A stretch of 64,000 nucleotides of DNA from the NCBI RefSeq assembly GCF_000427295.1, contig NZ_ATNM01000156.1, forward strand, positions 90,940 to 154,939, in the 5' to 3' direction. Source of the DNA: Cyclobacterium qasimii M12-11B (GTDB lineage Bacteria; Bacteroidota; Bacteroidia; Cytophagales; Cyclobacteriaceae). The notes beneath the pieces are model-generated. The model saw only the letters and a program-made list of their open reading frames with translations. It was not told the DNA's origin and ran no database searches. A program made the position numbers and the translations under genes. Shown here piece after piece: positions 37,880 through 47,695 of the stretch (its first letter is position 1; every line of letters starts with the position of its first letter).

Positions 37880-40006
37880 TTATCTTTTCATTATTTTATA
37901 AGTTTTTTTCGATTTAGTAGTTTGAATAGTTACCAAATAATGGTTGCTAGGAAATTGACGCATATCAATTTGGTATCTTTTGTCGCCAACTTTCTCGACT
38001 AAAGGTTGAGCCCTCACTCTTTGATCCTGACTCGTAAGTTCTACACCCAAAATGCCATCTTCTGAATCTACAAAGAGTAAGTCCATGGTTGGGTTTGGAA
38101 AAGGAATCAACTTATCGGTGATTGAGTTGTTCTCAACCCTAATTACATCAGAATAGGTGAAAGTGTCGTCCAGGTCAACTTGTTTTATCCTGTAAAAAGT
38201 ATAAGTGTTTTCAAAAGAATCATCAGTATACTGATATTGAACTTCATAGTCACTATTTCCCTGGGCTTCAATTTCTTCACCAAATTCTTTCCAGTTGAAT
38301 CCATCATTGGATCTTTCTAAGACGAAATGGCTGGTATTTTTTTCTTGTAAAGTGCTCCATTTAAGGCAATTGTTGTCCGCACATGACTGTCCAAGAAAAT
38401 CGCCCCATTCCAGAGGAAGTACTAACAATGACTCATCGTAACCAAAAATAATCGATTGGTCACCACCTAATTCATAATAATCTAAAATCAATTCTAAAAC
38501 GCCTTCCTCTGTAATTTCCAACCGGTAAGTATCGGCAGTTGCTTTTTTACCGCCTGCCTTTGCCCATTCGTTTATCACAGTGGTACCATTGATTGATAAT
38601 CTGTAGCCATCATCTCCATTGACGTTAAAGTCATAGGTGCCTGGCTGAACGTCCAATCGCATTCTATATTGCACTGTGAAGTTTGACATTTGGGAATTAC
38701 ATCCAACACCAGCAGGGAAGTTTTGTGTAAATACAGAATCTTGAAAAACTCTTCCTGAGTAATTGGAGGTAGCAAAATTTCTAGGTGCATCATAAGTATG
38801 ACCTATCCACTTATTGATACCAAATTCAGTACGGTCCAAATCGGCAATTGGATTCATGATTACTTCCAATACATTGGTAAAAACATCAACATCTGTAGTT
38901 GTCAAATCATCTTCTATAATCGTATTGGTTGCACCTCTTCTATAGAACCTTGCACCTGTCCAGCTCTCGTCATTATAAGCTGGGATTTTATAGTCTTTAT
39001 CCGTCGCGCCTGGGATGGTAGTCCAAACAGTTGATTCGTCATTGGTAGTGGCATACTGCCAAAAGTATTCGGTTACTTCACCGTCAGCGAATACGGCAGG
39101 TCCTTTTGAACTGATGATGGTGGGGTCAGGATTGATTCCACAAAATGCAACTGATCCTGAGGCATCAGCTCCCATTTTTATCTCGCCAGGTCCGAAATAC
39201 AATTCAATTTCAAAAGCAAATCTATTGGCACCGTCTTTTTCATAATAGTTCAATTGCATGAACCATTCCTGAGCGGCTTCCATTTCTATATAGTAATTCC
39301 TGATATTGTTCTCATATACGAAGTTATCGACACCGTCATACAATAAGGTATCCGAATCATTCTTAACCCAGTTTTTATGAATCAGATTATCTCCATTGAC
39401 ATCTTGTGCAATACTTCCGTTTTCATTACCATAGTCTGAAAACATTTTAAAATAAGAACCATCATCACTGCCGATTTGGATACGAAAAATTCCATTTTCT
39501 GTAGGAACATACCTGCCACGCATATGAACACCGAACTGGTTAAATTGGGTATCACATCCACCTGTAGTTGTAGGACTAATGCCAGTTTGAAAAAACAGGC
39601 TGTCTGATAGATAACCATTGCCAGGATTTGGATCACTAAAACGAGTGTCAAAATTCACCCCTGAAACAGGTAGAAAATTAGCTCCATCTCTTAATAGCAT
39701 TCCCTTGTATTGGCCTCCTACACCTCCATAGGTTTTTTTAAATTCTGATGGCTCGTTATGGCCCGCATTTGCACCATTTGGATTGTAGTCTGCTGTCAAT
39801 TGATACACATAGGCATTCCAAACATTGGTTGGATAACCATATTCCCAGCCATCTCCCCATGGGCTTGTAAGGGTTACAGGCTCAGTATTGCTACATGCCA
39901 ATTGACCAAAACTTTGTACTGAAATAGATAAAAATAATACGGTGGATAAAACTACGCTGTTAAAATAGTTTCTGTCCTGGTTTACTCCTCTCAAAATCCC
40001 CTTCAT
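37880..40006 (-). CDS. secreted protein with two PA14-like modules and a T9SS sorting domain
   Basis: 708 residues. A signal peptide ends near SVQSFGQ. Two related halves follow, each with an FRIQIGSDDGSYFKMF or FNVNGDDGYRLSI motif of PA14-like carbohydrate-binding folds, around residues 170 and 465. The C-terminal 80 residues (LIPFPNPTMDLLFVDSEDG to KTYKIMKR) are a type A T9SS sorting domain, so the protein is exported through the type IX system and anchored on the surface or released. Likely an adhesin or glycan-binding protein; no catalytic domain is seen. Own terminator. Confidence 0.85.
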   Translation of the reverse strand: MKGILRGVNQDRNYFNSVVLSTVLFLSISVQSFGQLACSNTEPVTLTSPWGDGWEYGYPTNVWNAYVYQLTADYNPNGANAGHNEPSEFKKTYGGVGGQYKGMLLRDGANFLPVSGVNFDTRFSDPNPGNGYLSDSLFFQTGISPTTTGGCDTQFNQFGVHMRGRYVPTENGIFRIQIGSDDGSYFKMFSDYGNENGSIAQDVNGDNLIHKNWVKNDSDTLLYDGVDNFVYENNIRNYYIEMEAAQEWFMQLNYYEKDGANRFAFEIELYFGPGEIKMGADASGSVAFCGINPDPTIISSKGPAVFADGEVTEYFWQYATTNDESTVWTTIPGATDKDYKIPAYNDESWTGARFYRRGATNTIIEDDLTTTDVDVFTNVLEVIMNPIADLDRTEFGINKWIGHTYDAPRNFATSNYSGRVFQDSVFTQNFPAGVGCNSQMSNFTVQYRMRLDVQPGTYDFNVNGDDGYRLSINGTTVINEWAKAGGKKATADTYRLEITEEGVLELILDYYELGGDQSIIFGYDESLLVLPLEWGDFLGQSCADNNCLKWSTLQEKNTSHFVLERSNDGFNWKEFGEEIEAQGNSDYEVQYQYTDDSFENTYTFYRIKQVDLDDTFTYSDVIRVENNSITDKLIPFPNPTMDLLFVDSEDGILGVELTSQDQRVRAQPLVEKVGDKRYQIDMRQFPSNHYLVTIQTTKSKKTYKIMKR

Positions 40007-40138
40007 TTCTAAAAATATTTAATGATGATAGACTTTTAATCTGCTGTTAAAATACAAATTTATGCATTTGAGATTAAAAGACAAGGGAATCAGGCATTTA
40101 TTTTTGATAAAATGCTAAAAAAGATATTTAAAATTCAT

Positions 40139-41716
40139 TTATCTGTGTTTATTTCTGTGGTCTAAGTACGGTTTTAGCATCATAAACTGTTTGAATTTCG
40201 CGTAATAAGTGATGTCGTGAATGCTTTGAACTTCATCAAAAATGGCCTTGGCTTTGTTTAAATCCCCTTTTCGATAAGCATCCAAAGCATAAGGCAATGA
40301 AGCATAGGCTCTTTGTACCTTCAAATCTTCTTCTACCTGTAATTCCCCTTGACGTTGTAAACTAAAATTCAAACTGTCCTGACTTACCAAGACACTTTGC
40401 ATGCCGATGGCTTTTTTTAACACCAATCCCGCCAGATCTGTACACCGGCTAAGGGCTACATAGACTTGTCCTGCTTCAAATGACCTGTCAATTTCCACTA
40501 TGCATTTCTCAAAGGTAAGTCCCTGACTTTTATGTACCGTGATGGCCCAGGCAAGCTTCAGCGGAAACTGGGTAAACCTCCCAATAACCTTTGCATCTAC
40601 TTGTTTCTCCTGTTCATTGTATTGGAAATCTACGTTTTCCCAAACCTCCCTTTCAACTTCGTAAAAGGTGCCATTATTCGCTTCCACCCGGATTTTATTT
40701 TCATGCATTTCTACTACTTTCCCAATCATTCCATTGTAGTATTTTTTTTCGGGATTGTTGCGCATGAAAATTACCTGTGCCCCGACTTTCAATGTGATGT
40801 CTAAAGGGTCAAATGGAGCCATACTAGTAGGGAAATCATCTTCAATATCGGCTTTGAATACCTTTTCCTCACTTTTTATAAGCTCTAATTTTTGCTTATT
40901 GATCTTATGAATATTGAAATTATGGGTTCCCAGTATAATATAGCCTTGGTCCAAGAGGTCAAAGTGGTAGTCGGCCGCTCGCTTGTTTAAAAAACTAATG
41001 TCTTCATAAGTATGCTTGCTCTCCCTTATTCTGTTTAATAGGTCTTTGAAGACGGTGTCCTTTTGCCGGTATATTTTTTGTAACTCAATATGAAAAGGCA
41101 TTAATTCTTTAAAGCCATAAGAACTAAAGAAAAAGCGTGTCTCATATTTAGTGGCGAGTATGGACCAGTCTTTGTCTTTTACTATTGGAGGCAATTGAAA
41201 AGGGTCTCCAATCAGTATAAGCTGCACCCCACCAAAAGGCAGGTGCGGTTTTCTTCTAAATACGCGCAATATTTGGTCAATAATGTCCAGTATCTCCACA
41301 CGAACCATGGAGATTTCATCAATAACTAGTAAGTCCAATTGACGAATCACAGTCAACCTGCTGCTGGTATATTTGAAGGTGTCAAAAATATTTTGCTTCG
41401 AACCACTCGCTTGAAGCCTGGGATCATCTGGTAGAAAAATCTGTCTTGGGTCAATTTTAAAAAAGCTATGGATGGTTTTGCCTTTTGCATTTATGGCGGC
41501 CACTCCTGTTGGTGCAACGACCACCATGTTCTTGGTAGGGTTAAATTTTCTCAGGGTATGTAGAAAAGTAGTTTTACCTGTTCCCGCCCTACCTGTCAGA
41601 AAAAGTGATTTGTTAGTATGCAGGGCAATTTCAAGGGCCTGGATAAAAGGCTCATTGGTCATGTCCAAGCCTTTGGCTTCAAATTCTTGACGGAAAAACG
41701 ATTTTAAAAAAGACAT
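40139..41716 (-). CDS. PIF1/RecD-like superfamily 1 DNA helicase
   Basis: 525 residues. Motif I LTGRAGTGKTTFLHTLRKF near residue 40; APTGVAAINAKGKTIHSFF; motif II LLVIDEISMVR near 131; LIGDPFQLPPI near 165; and motif VI AITVHKSQGLTFEKC with VYVALSRCTDLAGLVL near 410. The pattern fits Bacteroidota PIF1-like helicases that unwind 5'-to-3'. The C-terminal 80 residues (LDAYRKGDLNKAKAIFDEV) look helical and repeat-like. Cytoplasmic; role in replication or recombination is inferred. Confidence 0.9.
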   Translation of the reverse strand: MSFLKSFFRQEFEAKGLDMTNEPFIQALEIALHTNKSLFLTGRAGTGKTTFLHTLRKFNPTKNMVVVAPTGVAAINAKGKTIHSFFKIDPRQIFLPDDPRLQASGSKQNIFDTFKYTSSRLTVIRQLDLLVIDEISMVRVEILDIIDQILRVFRRKPHLPFGGVQLILIGDPFQLPPIVKDKDWSILATKYETRFFFSSYGFKELMPFHIELQKIYRQKDTVFKDLLNRIRESKHTYEDISFLNKRAADYHFDLLDQGYIILGTHNFNIHKINKQKLELIKSEEKVFKADIEDDFPTSMAPFDPLDITLKVGAQVIFMRNNPEKKYYNGMIGKVVEMHENKIRVEANNGTFYEVEREVWENVDFQYNEQEKQVDAKVIGRFTQFPLKLAWAITVHKSQGLTFEKCIVEIDRSFEAGQVYVALSRCTDLAGLVLKKAIGMQSVLVSQDSLNFSLQRQGELQVEEDLKVQRAYASLPYALDAYRKGDLNKAKAIFDEVQSIHDITYYAKFKQFMMLKPYLDHRNKHR

Positions 41717-41839
41717 GAAGTAAATTGTTTGTTAAATAGATGCTTAAAATTATTAATAATTTTATCGCTTTCGTATATATTGTAAATTATTGACAAAACT
41801 AAAATACTTGATAAGTATTAAATTAAACCTCAGTTGACA

Positions 41840-42919
41840 ATGGATCTGGTATTAAATATTTTAAAAATAATATTAAGTATCATCAGTATTTTGGCTGTAA
41901 TAGCATCAAAACTAAAGGTCAGTAATTGGTGGATTCGAGTATTCGATTTTCCTCGGATTCAATTGTTGTTAATGGCGACCTTGGCAATAGTTCTTTTTTT
42001 AATGCCTTTTTCTGAGTTTACTACCTTTAACCAAGTTTTTTTGGCAATGGTGGTTTTTTCCTGGTTTTATCAAGCCAGAAAAATTTTCCCCTACACCGTT
42101 GTTGCTGGAAAAGAAGTGAAACACGATAAGACCAGTAATCCGGATAATGAAATCGGCATTTTGGTAAGTAATGTGCTCACGCCAAACCGACATGTTGAAA
42201 AGTTAATCAATCTGGTAAACAAACACCAGCCTAACCTGGTGTTGACCTTGGAATCAGATAAGTGGTGGGAGGATGAAATGTCCGTTTTGGAAGAAGAATA
42301 CAAGTACCAGGTTAAAATACCTTTAGATAACCTTTACGGTATGCACTTGTACTCCAATTTGGAATTGAAGGATACCAAAGTGCTTTTTTTAGTAGAAGAC
42401 GATATTCCTTCCATTCACACCACGGTAATCCTTCCCTCAGGAAAACCCATACAAATTCATTGTATTCACCCCGAACCACCAAGCCCCACTGAAAGTGACA
42501 CCTCTCTTCCTAGAGATGCTGAATTGCTGATTGTTGGCAAGAATGTGAAAGACGCAGACCTACCGACTTTGGTTTTTGGAGACCTGAATGATGTGGCCTG
42601 GTCAAGAACAACACGCCTTTTTCAAAAAATTAGCGGGCTTTTGGACCCCAGAAAAGGTAGGGGTTTTTTTAATACCTACAATGCAAAACACCTTCCCTTT
42701 CGATGGCCTTTGGATCATATCTTTCACTCGGAGGATTTTGTGCTCAGGAAAATAAGAAGACTTCCTTCCATATCTTCTGACCACTTTCCTATTTTTATTA
42801 AACTGAAGCTGAAGCCTAATAATGGACAGGAAGACAAAGAAGAGGCGTTAGACAAAGATGAAAAGGATTGGACAGAGGAAACGATAGGAAAAGCCAAACC
42901 AAATATTTTGACGATATAA
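41840..42919 (+). CDS. membrane-anchored endonuclease/exonuclease/phosphatase family protein
   Basis: 359 residues from ATG 41840; a TTG two codons earlier is a weaker start. Two or three hydrophobic helices occupy residues 3-75, then the EEP fold: VLTLESDKWW (Glu metal ligand), IHCIHPEPP, LVFGDLNDVAWS (Asp/Asn pair), PLDHIFHS, and ISSDHFPIFIKL with the catalytic Asp-His. Residues of the active site are complete. Acts on a phosphodiester or phosphoester at the membrane face; substrate unknown. Confidence 0.87.
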   Translation: MDLVLNILKIILSIISILAVIASKLKVSNWWIRVFDFPRIQLLLMATLAIVLFLMPFSEFTTFNQVFLAMVVFSWFYQARKIFPYTVVAGKEVKHDKTSNPDNEIGILVSNVLTPNRHVEKLINLVNKHQPNLVLTLESDKWWEDEMSVLEEEYKYQVKIPLDNLYGMHLYSNLELKDTKVLFLVEDDIPSIHTTVILPSGKPIQIHCIHPEPPSPTESDTSLPRDAELLIVGKNVKDADLPTLVFGDLNDVAWSRTTRLFQKISGLLDPRKGRGFFNTYNAKHLPFRWPLDHIFHSEDFVLRKIRRLPSISSDHFPIFIKLKLKPNNGQEDKEEALDKDEKDWTEETIGKAKPNILTI

Positions 42920-43159
42920 CCCGAGTACCAGGTTATGGAAAAAGTAGCCTTACGTACCTAACCGGATTCTAAGATATTGATAAGAACCGTTTTGAAGTTA
43001 ACTTATCTCGAGATTTTGTCAGGGTTGTGCTCATTCTTTTTAATAGGGGCTGTCGCCCTTGGCTACAAAAAAAACACAGTCAAAATCTACAAGAAAAAGA
43101 ATGGTAAGCTATAAATGGTAGCCCTCGCAGGTTTTTAAAACATGCGAAGGCTATGAGAG

Positions 43160-44089
43160 CTATGCTTCTCTATAGGGAATGTATTGCCTCAAATAATTCC
43201 GAGAGGTTAAAATGGCCATATTGACATCGGCTTCGGATTTTTCGTAGGCCTTGTCTTCTACTTCTATGCAGCAGGGGCCTCTGTAGCCCACATCGGTAAG
43301 CGCAGCAAAAAAGCGACCCCAGGGAACATCTCCTAAGCCAGGTATTTTAGGTGAATGGTATTCCAATGGATTCGCAAGGATGCCTACTTTGTTTAATTTG
43401 TCTTGGTAAACCTTTACATCCTTTAGGTGGATATGATGAAGGCGATCTTTGTAATCATAAATGGGTTGGACGGGATCCATCTGCATCCATACCAAATGGG
43501 AAGGATCATAATTTAACCCGAAGTTTTCATCTGGTATAATGGTAAACATCTTGTCCCAAATTGCCGGAGAAATGGCAAGGTTCTTTCCTCCAGGCCATTC
43601 ATCGTCAGTAAAAAACATGGGGCAATTTTCAATGGCCACTTTAATGCCTTTAGAGGAGGCATGACGAATGATTTGAGGGAACCGTTCTTCAAAAAGCATT
43701 AAGTTATCCGACACATTCAAAGCAGGGTTCCTGCCAATGAAAGTATTGACCACCGGTATTCCCAATTTTTCTGCACCATCTATTACATCCATGATATGAG
43801 ATAGTGCATTTTCTGCTACTTTTTCATCGGGATCCAAGGGGTTTGGGTAAAAGCCCAGTCCAGAAACATAAACCTTCTTTTCTTTCTGATAGTTTTTGAT
43901 ATGCTGGACCGTTTTTTCATCCAAATTGGCTACATCAATATGTGTTACCCCTGCATAGCGTCGTTCTGCTTTTCCTTTTGGCCAACACATGATTTCTACA
44001 CAAGAAAATTGTTCTTTGGCGGCAAAATCAATTACTTCTTCAAAACTTTTTTCAGCCAAAATGGCACTTACAAAACCTAATTCAAGCAT
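43160..44089 (-). CDS. TIM-barrel sugar phosphate isomerase/epimerase
   Basis: 309 residues, no signal peptide. AP-endonuclease-2-like barrel: FSCVEIMCWPKG near residue 28, GIKVAIENCPM (Glu ligand) near 150, GLNYDPSHLVWMQMD near 197, HHIHLKDVKVY near 225 and PCCIEVEDKAYE near 280 carry the expected Glu/Asp/His metal ligands. Converts a sugar or sugar acid; substrate unknown. Its start lies 15 bp behind the aminotransferase gene, and both probably share a transcript. Confidence 0.87.
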   Translation of the reverse strand: MLELGFVSAILAEKSFEEVIDFAAKEQFSCVEIMCWPKGKAERRYAGVTHIDVANLDEKTVQHIKNYQKEKKVYVSGLGFYPNPLDPDEKVAENALSHIMDVIDGAEKLGIPVVNTFIGRNPALNVSDNLMLFEERFPQIIRHASSKGIKVAIENCPMFFTDDEWPGGKNLAISPAIWDKMFTIIPDENFGLNYDPSHLVWMQMDPVQPIYDYKDRLHHIHLKDVKVYQDKLNKVGILANPLEYHSPKIPGLGDVPWGRFFAALTDVGYRGPCCIEVEDKAYEKSEADVNMAILTSRNYLRQYIPYREA

Positions 44090-44104
44090 TTGTTTATTAA
44101 TGGT

Positions 44105-45258
44105 TTATAATTTACATAATAATTCCGCGGCTTTGTCCAGGATGTCATCATCCTTTGCAAAGCAAAACCGCAGTAATTTATCATCTCTTTTTTCTTTATA
44201 AAAAACCGAAATGGGTACAGATGCCACCTTGATCTCTTTGGTCAGTCGAATGGCCAAATCGTAATCGTATTCATCGGTAATCCTTTCGTAAGAAGCAATT
44301 TGAAAAAAGCTTCCTTTCGAGGGTTTCAACGTAAACCTGGACCCACTCAAGGCATCATTGAAACGGTCTCTTTTCCGCTGATAGAAAGCAGACAATTGTT
44401 CATAATGCTCAGGTAGTCTCAAGAAGTCCGCCAAGGCATATTGCATAGGTGACACTGTACAGAAGGTGATGTACTGGTGTATTCGCTGGAATTCCTTGGT
44501 CAGGGCTGCTGGAGCCAGGCAATAGCCAATTTTCCATCCCGTAACATGGTAGGTCTTGCCTACCGAATTACATATAAAAGATTTCTCCTTTAATTCTGGG
44601 TGGCTCATCATGGAATGGTGAATTTCTCCATCAAACACAATGTGCTCGTAAACCTCATCGCTGATAATATAGATGTCTTTGTTGCGAACAATTTCAGCTA
44701 GACTGTCGAGATCTTCTTTGCTAAATACTGTTCCCACAGGATTGTGAGGCGAATTGACAATAACTGCCTTCGTTTTAGGAGATACCTTGTCCTTTACTTT
44801 TTGCCAATCGATTTTAAAATCCGGCGCATCCAGGGTTACAAATATTGGGATGCCACCATTAAGATCAATGGCAGGAACATAACTGTCATAGGCTGGTTCC
44901 AATACAATCACCTCATCTCCTGGGTAAACAACTGCGGTCACCGCACAAAATATAGCCTCCGTGGCTCCTGATGTAACGGTTACTTCTGTTTCTGGATCAT
45001 AAGAAACCCCATAGACCCTGGCTGTTTTTTCAGCAATGCTTTCTCTGAAAACAGGTGCACCAGACATAGGTGCATATTGGTTATGACCATTTTTTAAATA
45101 ATGGCAAACCAATTCACTAAGTTTCGGAGAGCAATCGAAACTTGGAAACCCTTGAGATAAATTATATGCGCCCTCATCTGTAGCCAATTTGGACATTACC
45201 GTAAATATGGTAGTGCCAACATAGGGCAACTTTGAGGGTAAATTTTTCCTTTTATCAT
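44105..45258 (-). CDS. class I/II aminotransferase, methionine aminotransferase-like, start region broken
   Basis: PLP-dependent fold type I. VGTTIFTVMSKLA and NLSQGFPSFD at the N-terminus are typical of YbdL-like methionine aminotransferases. IISDEVYEHIVF and the PLP-Lys motif SVGKTYHVTGWKIGY near residue 235 are intact. In frame, no ATG precedes this region. An ATG at 45258 reads MIKGK and would join if the A5 run (T5 at 45243-45247, plus strand) had one more base, giving NLPSKLPYVG as in relatives. The uninterrupted frame could start only at a TTG (45229). It probably acts in methionine salvage or kynurenine-type transamination. Confidence 0.83.
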
Positions 45259-45306
45259 AATTATTAAAAGTCCATCATAAAATATTTTGGACTGGAAATA
45301 CAAAGT

Positions 45307-45774
45307 TTATTTAAAAGCAGCAACTCCGGCTCCAGCAATAATACCATCTTCTGGAGGGGCTGCTCCACTCACTCCAATGGCGCCTATGACCTGGTCTCCT
45401 GAAATTATTGGAAGTCCGCCTTCCATTGCCAATACTCCTGGCAGACTCAAGATATTTAATCTTCCTTCTGCTACCATGTCTTCAAATTCCTTGGTTGATC
45501 TTTTAAATTTTATTGCGGTTTCACTCTTTTCTAATGCGACATCAATGCTTCCGGTCTGGGTACCATCCATTCTTTTTAATAGCACTAAATCTCCGCCAGC
45601 GTCAACTATAGAGATAACAACAGTCCAATCGTTTGCCTTGGCTTTTGCTTCTGCAGCAACAGCTATCGTTTGGGCATCTTTTAATGACAACACTCTGGTG
45701 GTTTGTTGTGCGCTCGCAGAATAACTTACTACGGTGAATAACAGTATTAAAATTGATAATGTTAGCTTCTGCAT
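45307..45774 (-). CDS. exported GlcG/HbpS-family protein
   Basis: 155 residues with a signal peptide (LILLFTVVSYSASAQ). The rest is a DUF336/GlcG-HbpS domain: SLKDAQTIAVAAEAKAKAND, VSIVDAGGDLVLLKRMDGT and the glycine-rich end GGLPIISGDQVIGAIGVSG. HbpS members bind haem or cobalamin-like ligands and some oligomerise; the role here is unknown. Stand-alone, separate from its neighbours by 77 and 104 bp. Confidence 0.85.
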   Translation of the reverse strand: MQKLTLSILILLFTVVSYSASAQQTTRVLSLKDAQTIAVAAEAKAKANDWTVVISIVDAGGDLVLLKRMDGTQTGSIDVALEKSETAIKFKRSTKEFEDMVAEGRLNILSLPGVLAMEGGLPIISGDQVIGAIGVSGAAPPEDGIIAGAGVAAFK

Positions 45775-45878
45775 CGTTGAGAAATTAGGTTCTAAAATGT
45801 TTAATCTTAAATATAATTAATAAACTGCAATTCTTAAATTTTTTATATTTGCCGATGGATCTAAAGCTGATTTAATTT

Positions 45879-46307
45879 ATGAAAACCTACCAAAAAGAAA
45901 TCAATTTACCCGCCTATAGAAGAGGTTTTCACCTCATAACCAGACATATTGTGGATAACTTCCAGGATTTGAGAAAAATTGAAAAAGGATGGCTGCAGGT
46001 GTGGATAAAGCATACTTCTGCTGGTTTAACGATCAATGAGAATGCAGATCCATCTGTAAGAGTGGACTTTGAAACCTTTACCAACTACCTTGTTCCTGAG
46101 GATTATCCTCATTTTGCCCATACGATGGAAGGGCCAGATGACATGCCTGCACACCTAAAATCAAGTATTTTTGGTGTTTCAGTACAAATTCCTGTTACTA
46201 GAGGGAAATTGAACTTTGGAACATGGCAAGGGATTTATCTTGGGGAATTTCGAAACCATGGGGGAGAGCGGAGCCTGGTACTTACTGTAATGGGAGAAGG
46301 GAAATAA
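45879..46307 (+). CDS. yjbQ: secondary thiamine-phosphate synthase YjbQ family protein
   Basis: 142 residues, the family's full length. VWIKHTSAGLTINENADP near residue 48, PEDYPHFAHTMEGPDDMPAHLKSS near 77 and LNFGTWQGIYLGEF near 112 are the UPF0047/YjbQ signatures; the Glu, His and Asp residues form a metal site. E. coli YjbQ has weak thiamine-phosphate synthase activity, but the physiological role is unclear. The reading frame contains two perfect DnaA-box sequences (45950-45958 and 46000-46008, minus strand). Confidence 0.9.
   Translation: MKTYQKEINLPAYRRGFHLITRHIVDNFQDLRKIEKGWLQVWIKHTSAGLTINENADPSVRVDFETFTNYLVPEDYPHFAHTMEGPDDMPAHLKSSIFGVSVQIPVTRGKLNFGTWQGIYLGEFRNHGGERSLVLTVMGEGK
45950..46008 (-). 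promoter_or_regulatory. two DnaA-box sequences inside yjbQ
   Basis: Perfect TTATCCACA on the minus strand at 45950-45958 and 46000-46008, exactly 50 bp apart. They lie in coding DNA, so chance cannot be excluded; see the cluster finding. Confidence 0.35.
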
Positions 46308-46343
46308 TAGATAAAAACACGCTGAAAACGGATTTTTATTACC

Positions 46344-46364
46344 TTATCCACAATTTTATCCACC
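46344..46364 (+). promoter_or_regulatory. DnaA-box pair in the yjbQ/GH140 intergenic gap
   Basis: TTATCCACA at 46344-46352 followed by TTATCCACC at 46356-46364, same strand, 12 bp apart start to start, in an AT-rich 80-bp gap between convergent genes. A further perfect copy is at 47584-47592 (minus). Confidence 0.4.
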
Positions 46365-46387
46365 AAAAGTTACCAACTGGTTAAAAT

Positions 46388-47695
46388 TCAAGATCTTGGG
46401 TATTGCCAGAGTTCTTTCTGACTTTGAGATAAAATTAAAAGGAGCCAATCCTGTAATCTGTTTGGAGTTTGAAAGGTATTAGAGGGTCTGCCTTCAATGG
46501 CGATGACTTCACCGTCATGGGGGTTGATCCAATAGGCCGAAGTATCTTTCAAAATTGCCTTATTTAGGTTTAATTTTATTTTACTGCCCGTAGGCTGATA
46601 GACTAGGATACAGCTTTGGTCGGCCGTAGTCAAAGCCATTTTCTTTTGCGTGAGTGGCCAATTAATTCCTGAGAATATTTTTCCAGAAGTAAGCATTTGT
46701 TGCCATGGCAAACTCTCGAAAACCTGTCGTAATATTTTCATTTGCCTGGCTCCGGGGAGGTCAAGGGCTTCTTGCCAGGAAAGATGGGCACCAAATAAAG
46801 GGGTAGTATTAGCAGCATGCATTTGCCATACTTCATTGCAGCCATAAGTATATCCGGCAGCACCAGACAGCATACTCCAATATGCCGACAATCTAATGTC
46901 CGAAGCATCCAATCGTTGGAAATTCCACTTGTTCAATAAATTGGGTATGTTTTCATATCCTGGTTCACCATTGATAACCGGTCTCAGAGGTTGCCTCCTT
47001 CTGGCCTTGTTGACAACAGTGTATTCCCGAAAATTTTTCTGATGTCTGGACTGGAACATGTCCACTTGTAACCATGAGGATTTACCGAAAATATCACTTG
47101 CAATTACACCACCGTTGGGATGGTAAGTGAGGAGGCTATCCTTGTCAAATTCACGAATTCCTACAGCCATTTGTTCAATTATGGCTTCATCTTCTTTGTC
47201 TTGTGGAACCCTGTCTCCTCCAAGAACCCAGACGATATGCTGGTGCTTTGCATAACGTTTGGCCAAATCAGAACCAAAAACTTTGGCGTTTTCAGGTGTA
47301 AAAACTTCAGGGCCAGTGCCCCATTTTTTATTGAATTTATCTCCCCATGTAGGCAATAGGGCAAGGTACAAGCCCATTTCTTTGGCCAAGGCTATTACCT
47401 GATCCAGGTGGCTGAAATAAGCCTCATTTGGCTGGCAGGGGTCTAAATCTTTTAAGGGAAGATCACCATTGGCATTGGGTACCGTAAGGCCGTCCAATTC
47501 TGCCAATATTACCGTCTGAATAATGGTAAATCCCTTATCAACCCGATTTTGAAAATAGATTTGGGTTTCAGCTAAAGTTAACCTGTGGATAAGCTCCCAG
47601 GCTGTATCTCCTAACCAGAAGAAAGGATCACCATTCTGATAGGTCAGGTAGCGTCCATTTTCTCCAATCTTAAGGGCCGACAGATTTGTCTTCAT
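46388..47695 (-). CDS. GH140-like (DUF4038 apiosidase-type) glycoside hydrolase
   Basis: 435 residues from ATG 47695. The (beta/alpha)8 DUF4038 domain begins YLTYQNGDPFFWLGDTAWEL; VWVLGGDRVPQDKED and VINGEPGYENIP hold the likely catalytic acids. A small C-terminal beta domain (YWINPHDGEVIAIEG) follows, as in GH140. The characterised relative is an apiosidase acting on rhamnogalacturonan II. No signal peptide is present, so it may act in the cytoplasm, unlike most of its relatives. Its ATG overlaps the esterase stop by one base (TAATG). Last gene of the rhamnose operon. Confidence 0.82.
   Translation of the reverse strand: MKTNLSALKIGENGRYLTYQNGDPFFWLGDTAWELIHRLTLAETQIYFQNRVDKGFTIIQTVILAELDGLTVPNANGDLPLKDLDPCQPNEAYFSHLDQVIALAKEMGLYLALLPTWGDKFNKKWGTGPEVFTPENAKVFGSDLAKRYAKHQHIVWVLGGDRVPQDKEDEAIIEQMAVGIREFDKDSLLTYHPNGGVIASDIFGKSSWLQVDMFQSRHQKNFREYTVVNKARRRQPLRPVINGEPGYENIPNLLNKWNFQRLDASDIRLSAYWSMLSGAAGYTYGCNEVWQMHAANTTPLFGAHLSWQEALDLPGARQMKILRQVFESLPWQQMLTSGKIFSGINWPLTQKKMALTTADQSCILVYQPTGSKIKLNLNKAILKDTSAYWINPHDGEVIAIEGRPSNTFQTPNRLQDWLLLILSQSQKELWQYPRS

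Noticed and set aside
45950..46364. Chromosomal replication origin
   Set aside because: Boxes lie mostly in genes, the intergenic gap is only 80 bp, gene direction does not switch here and no origin-linked genes are present.
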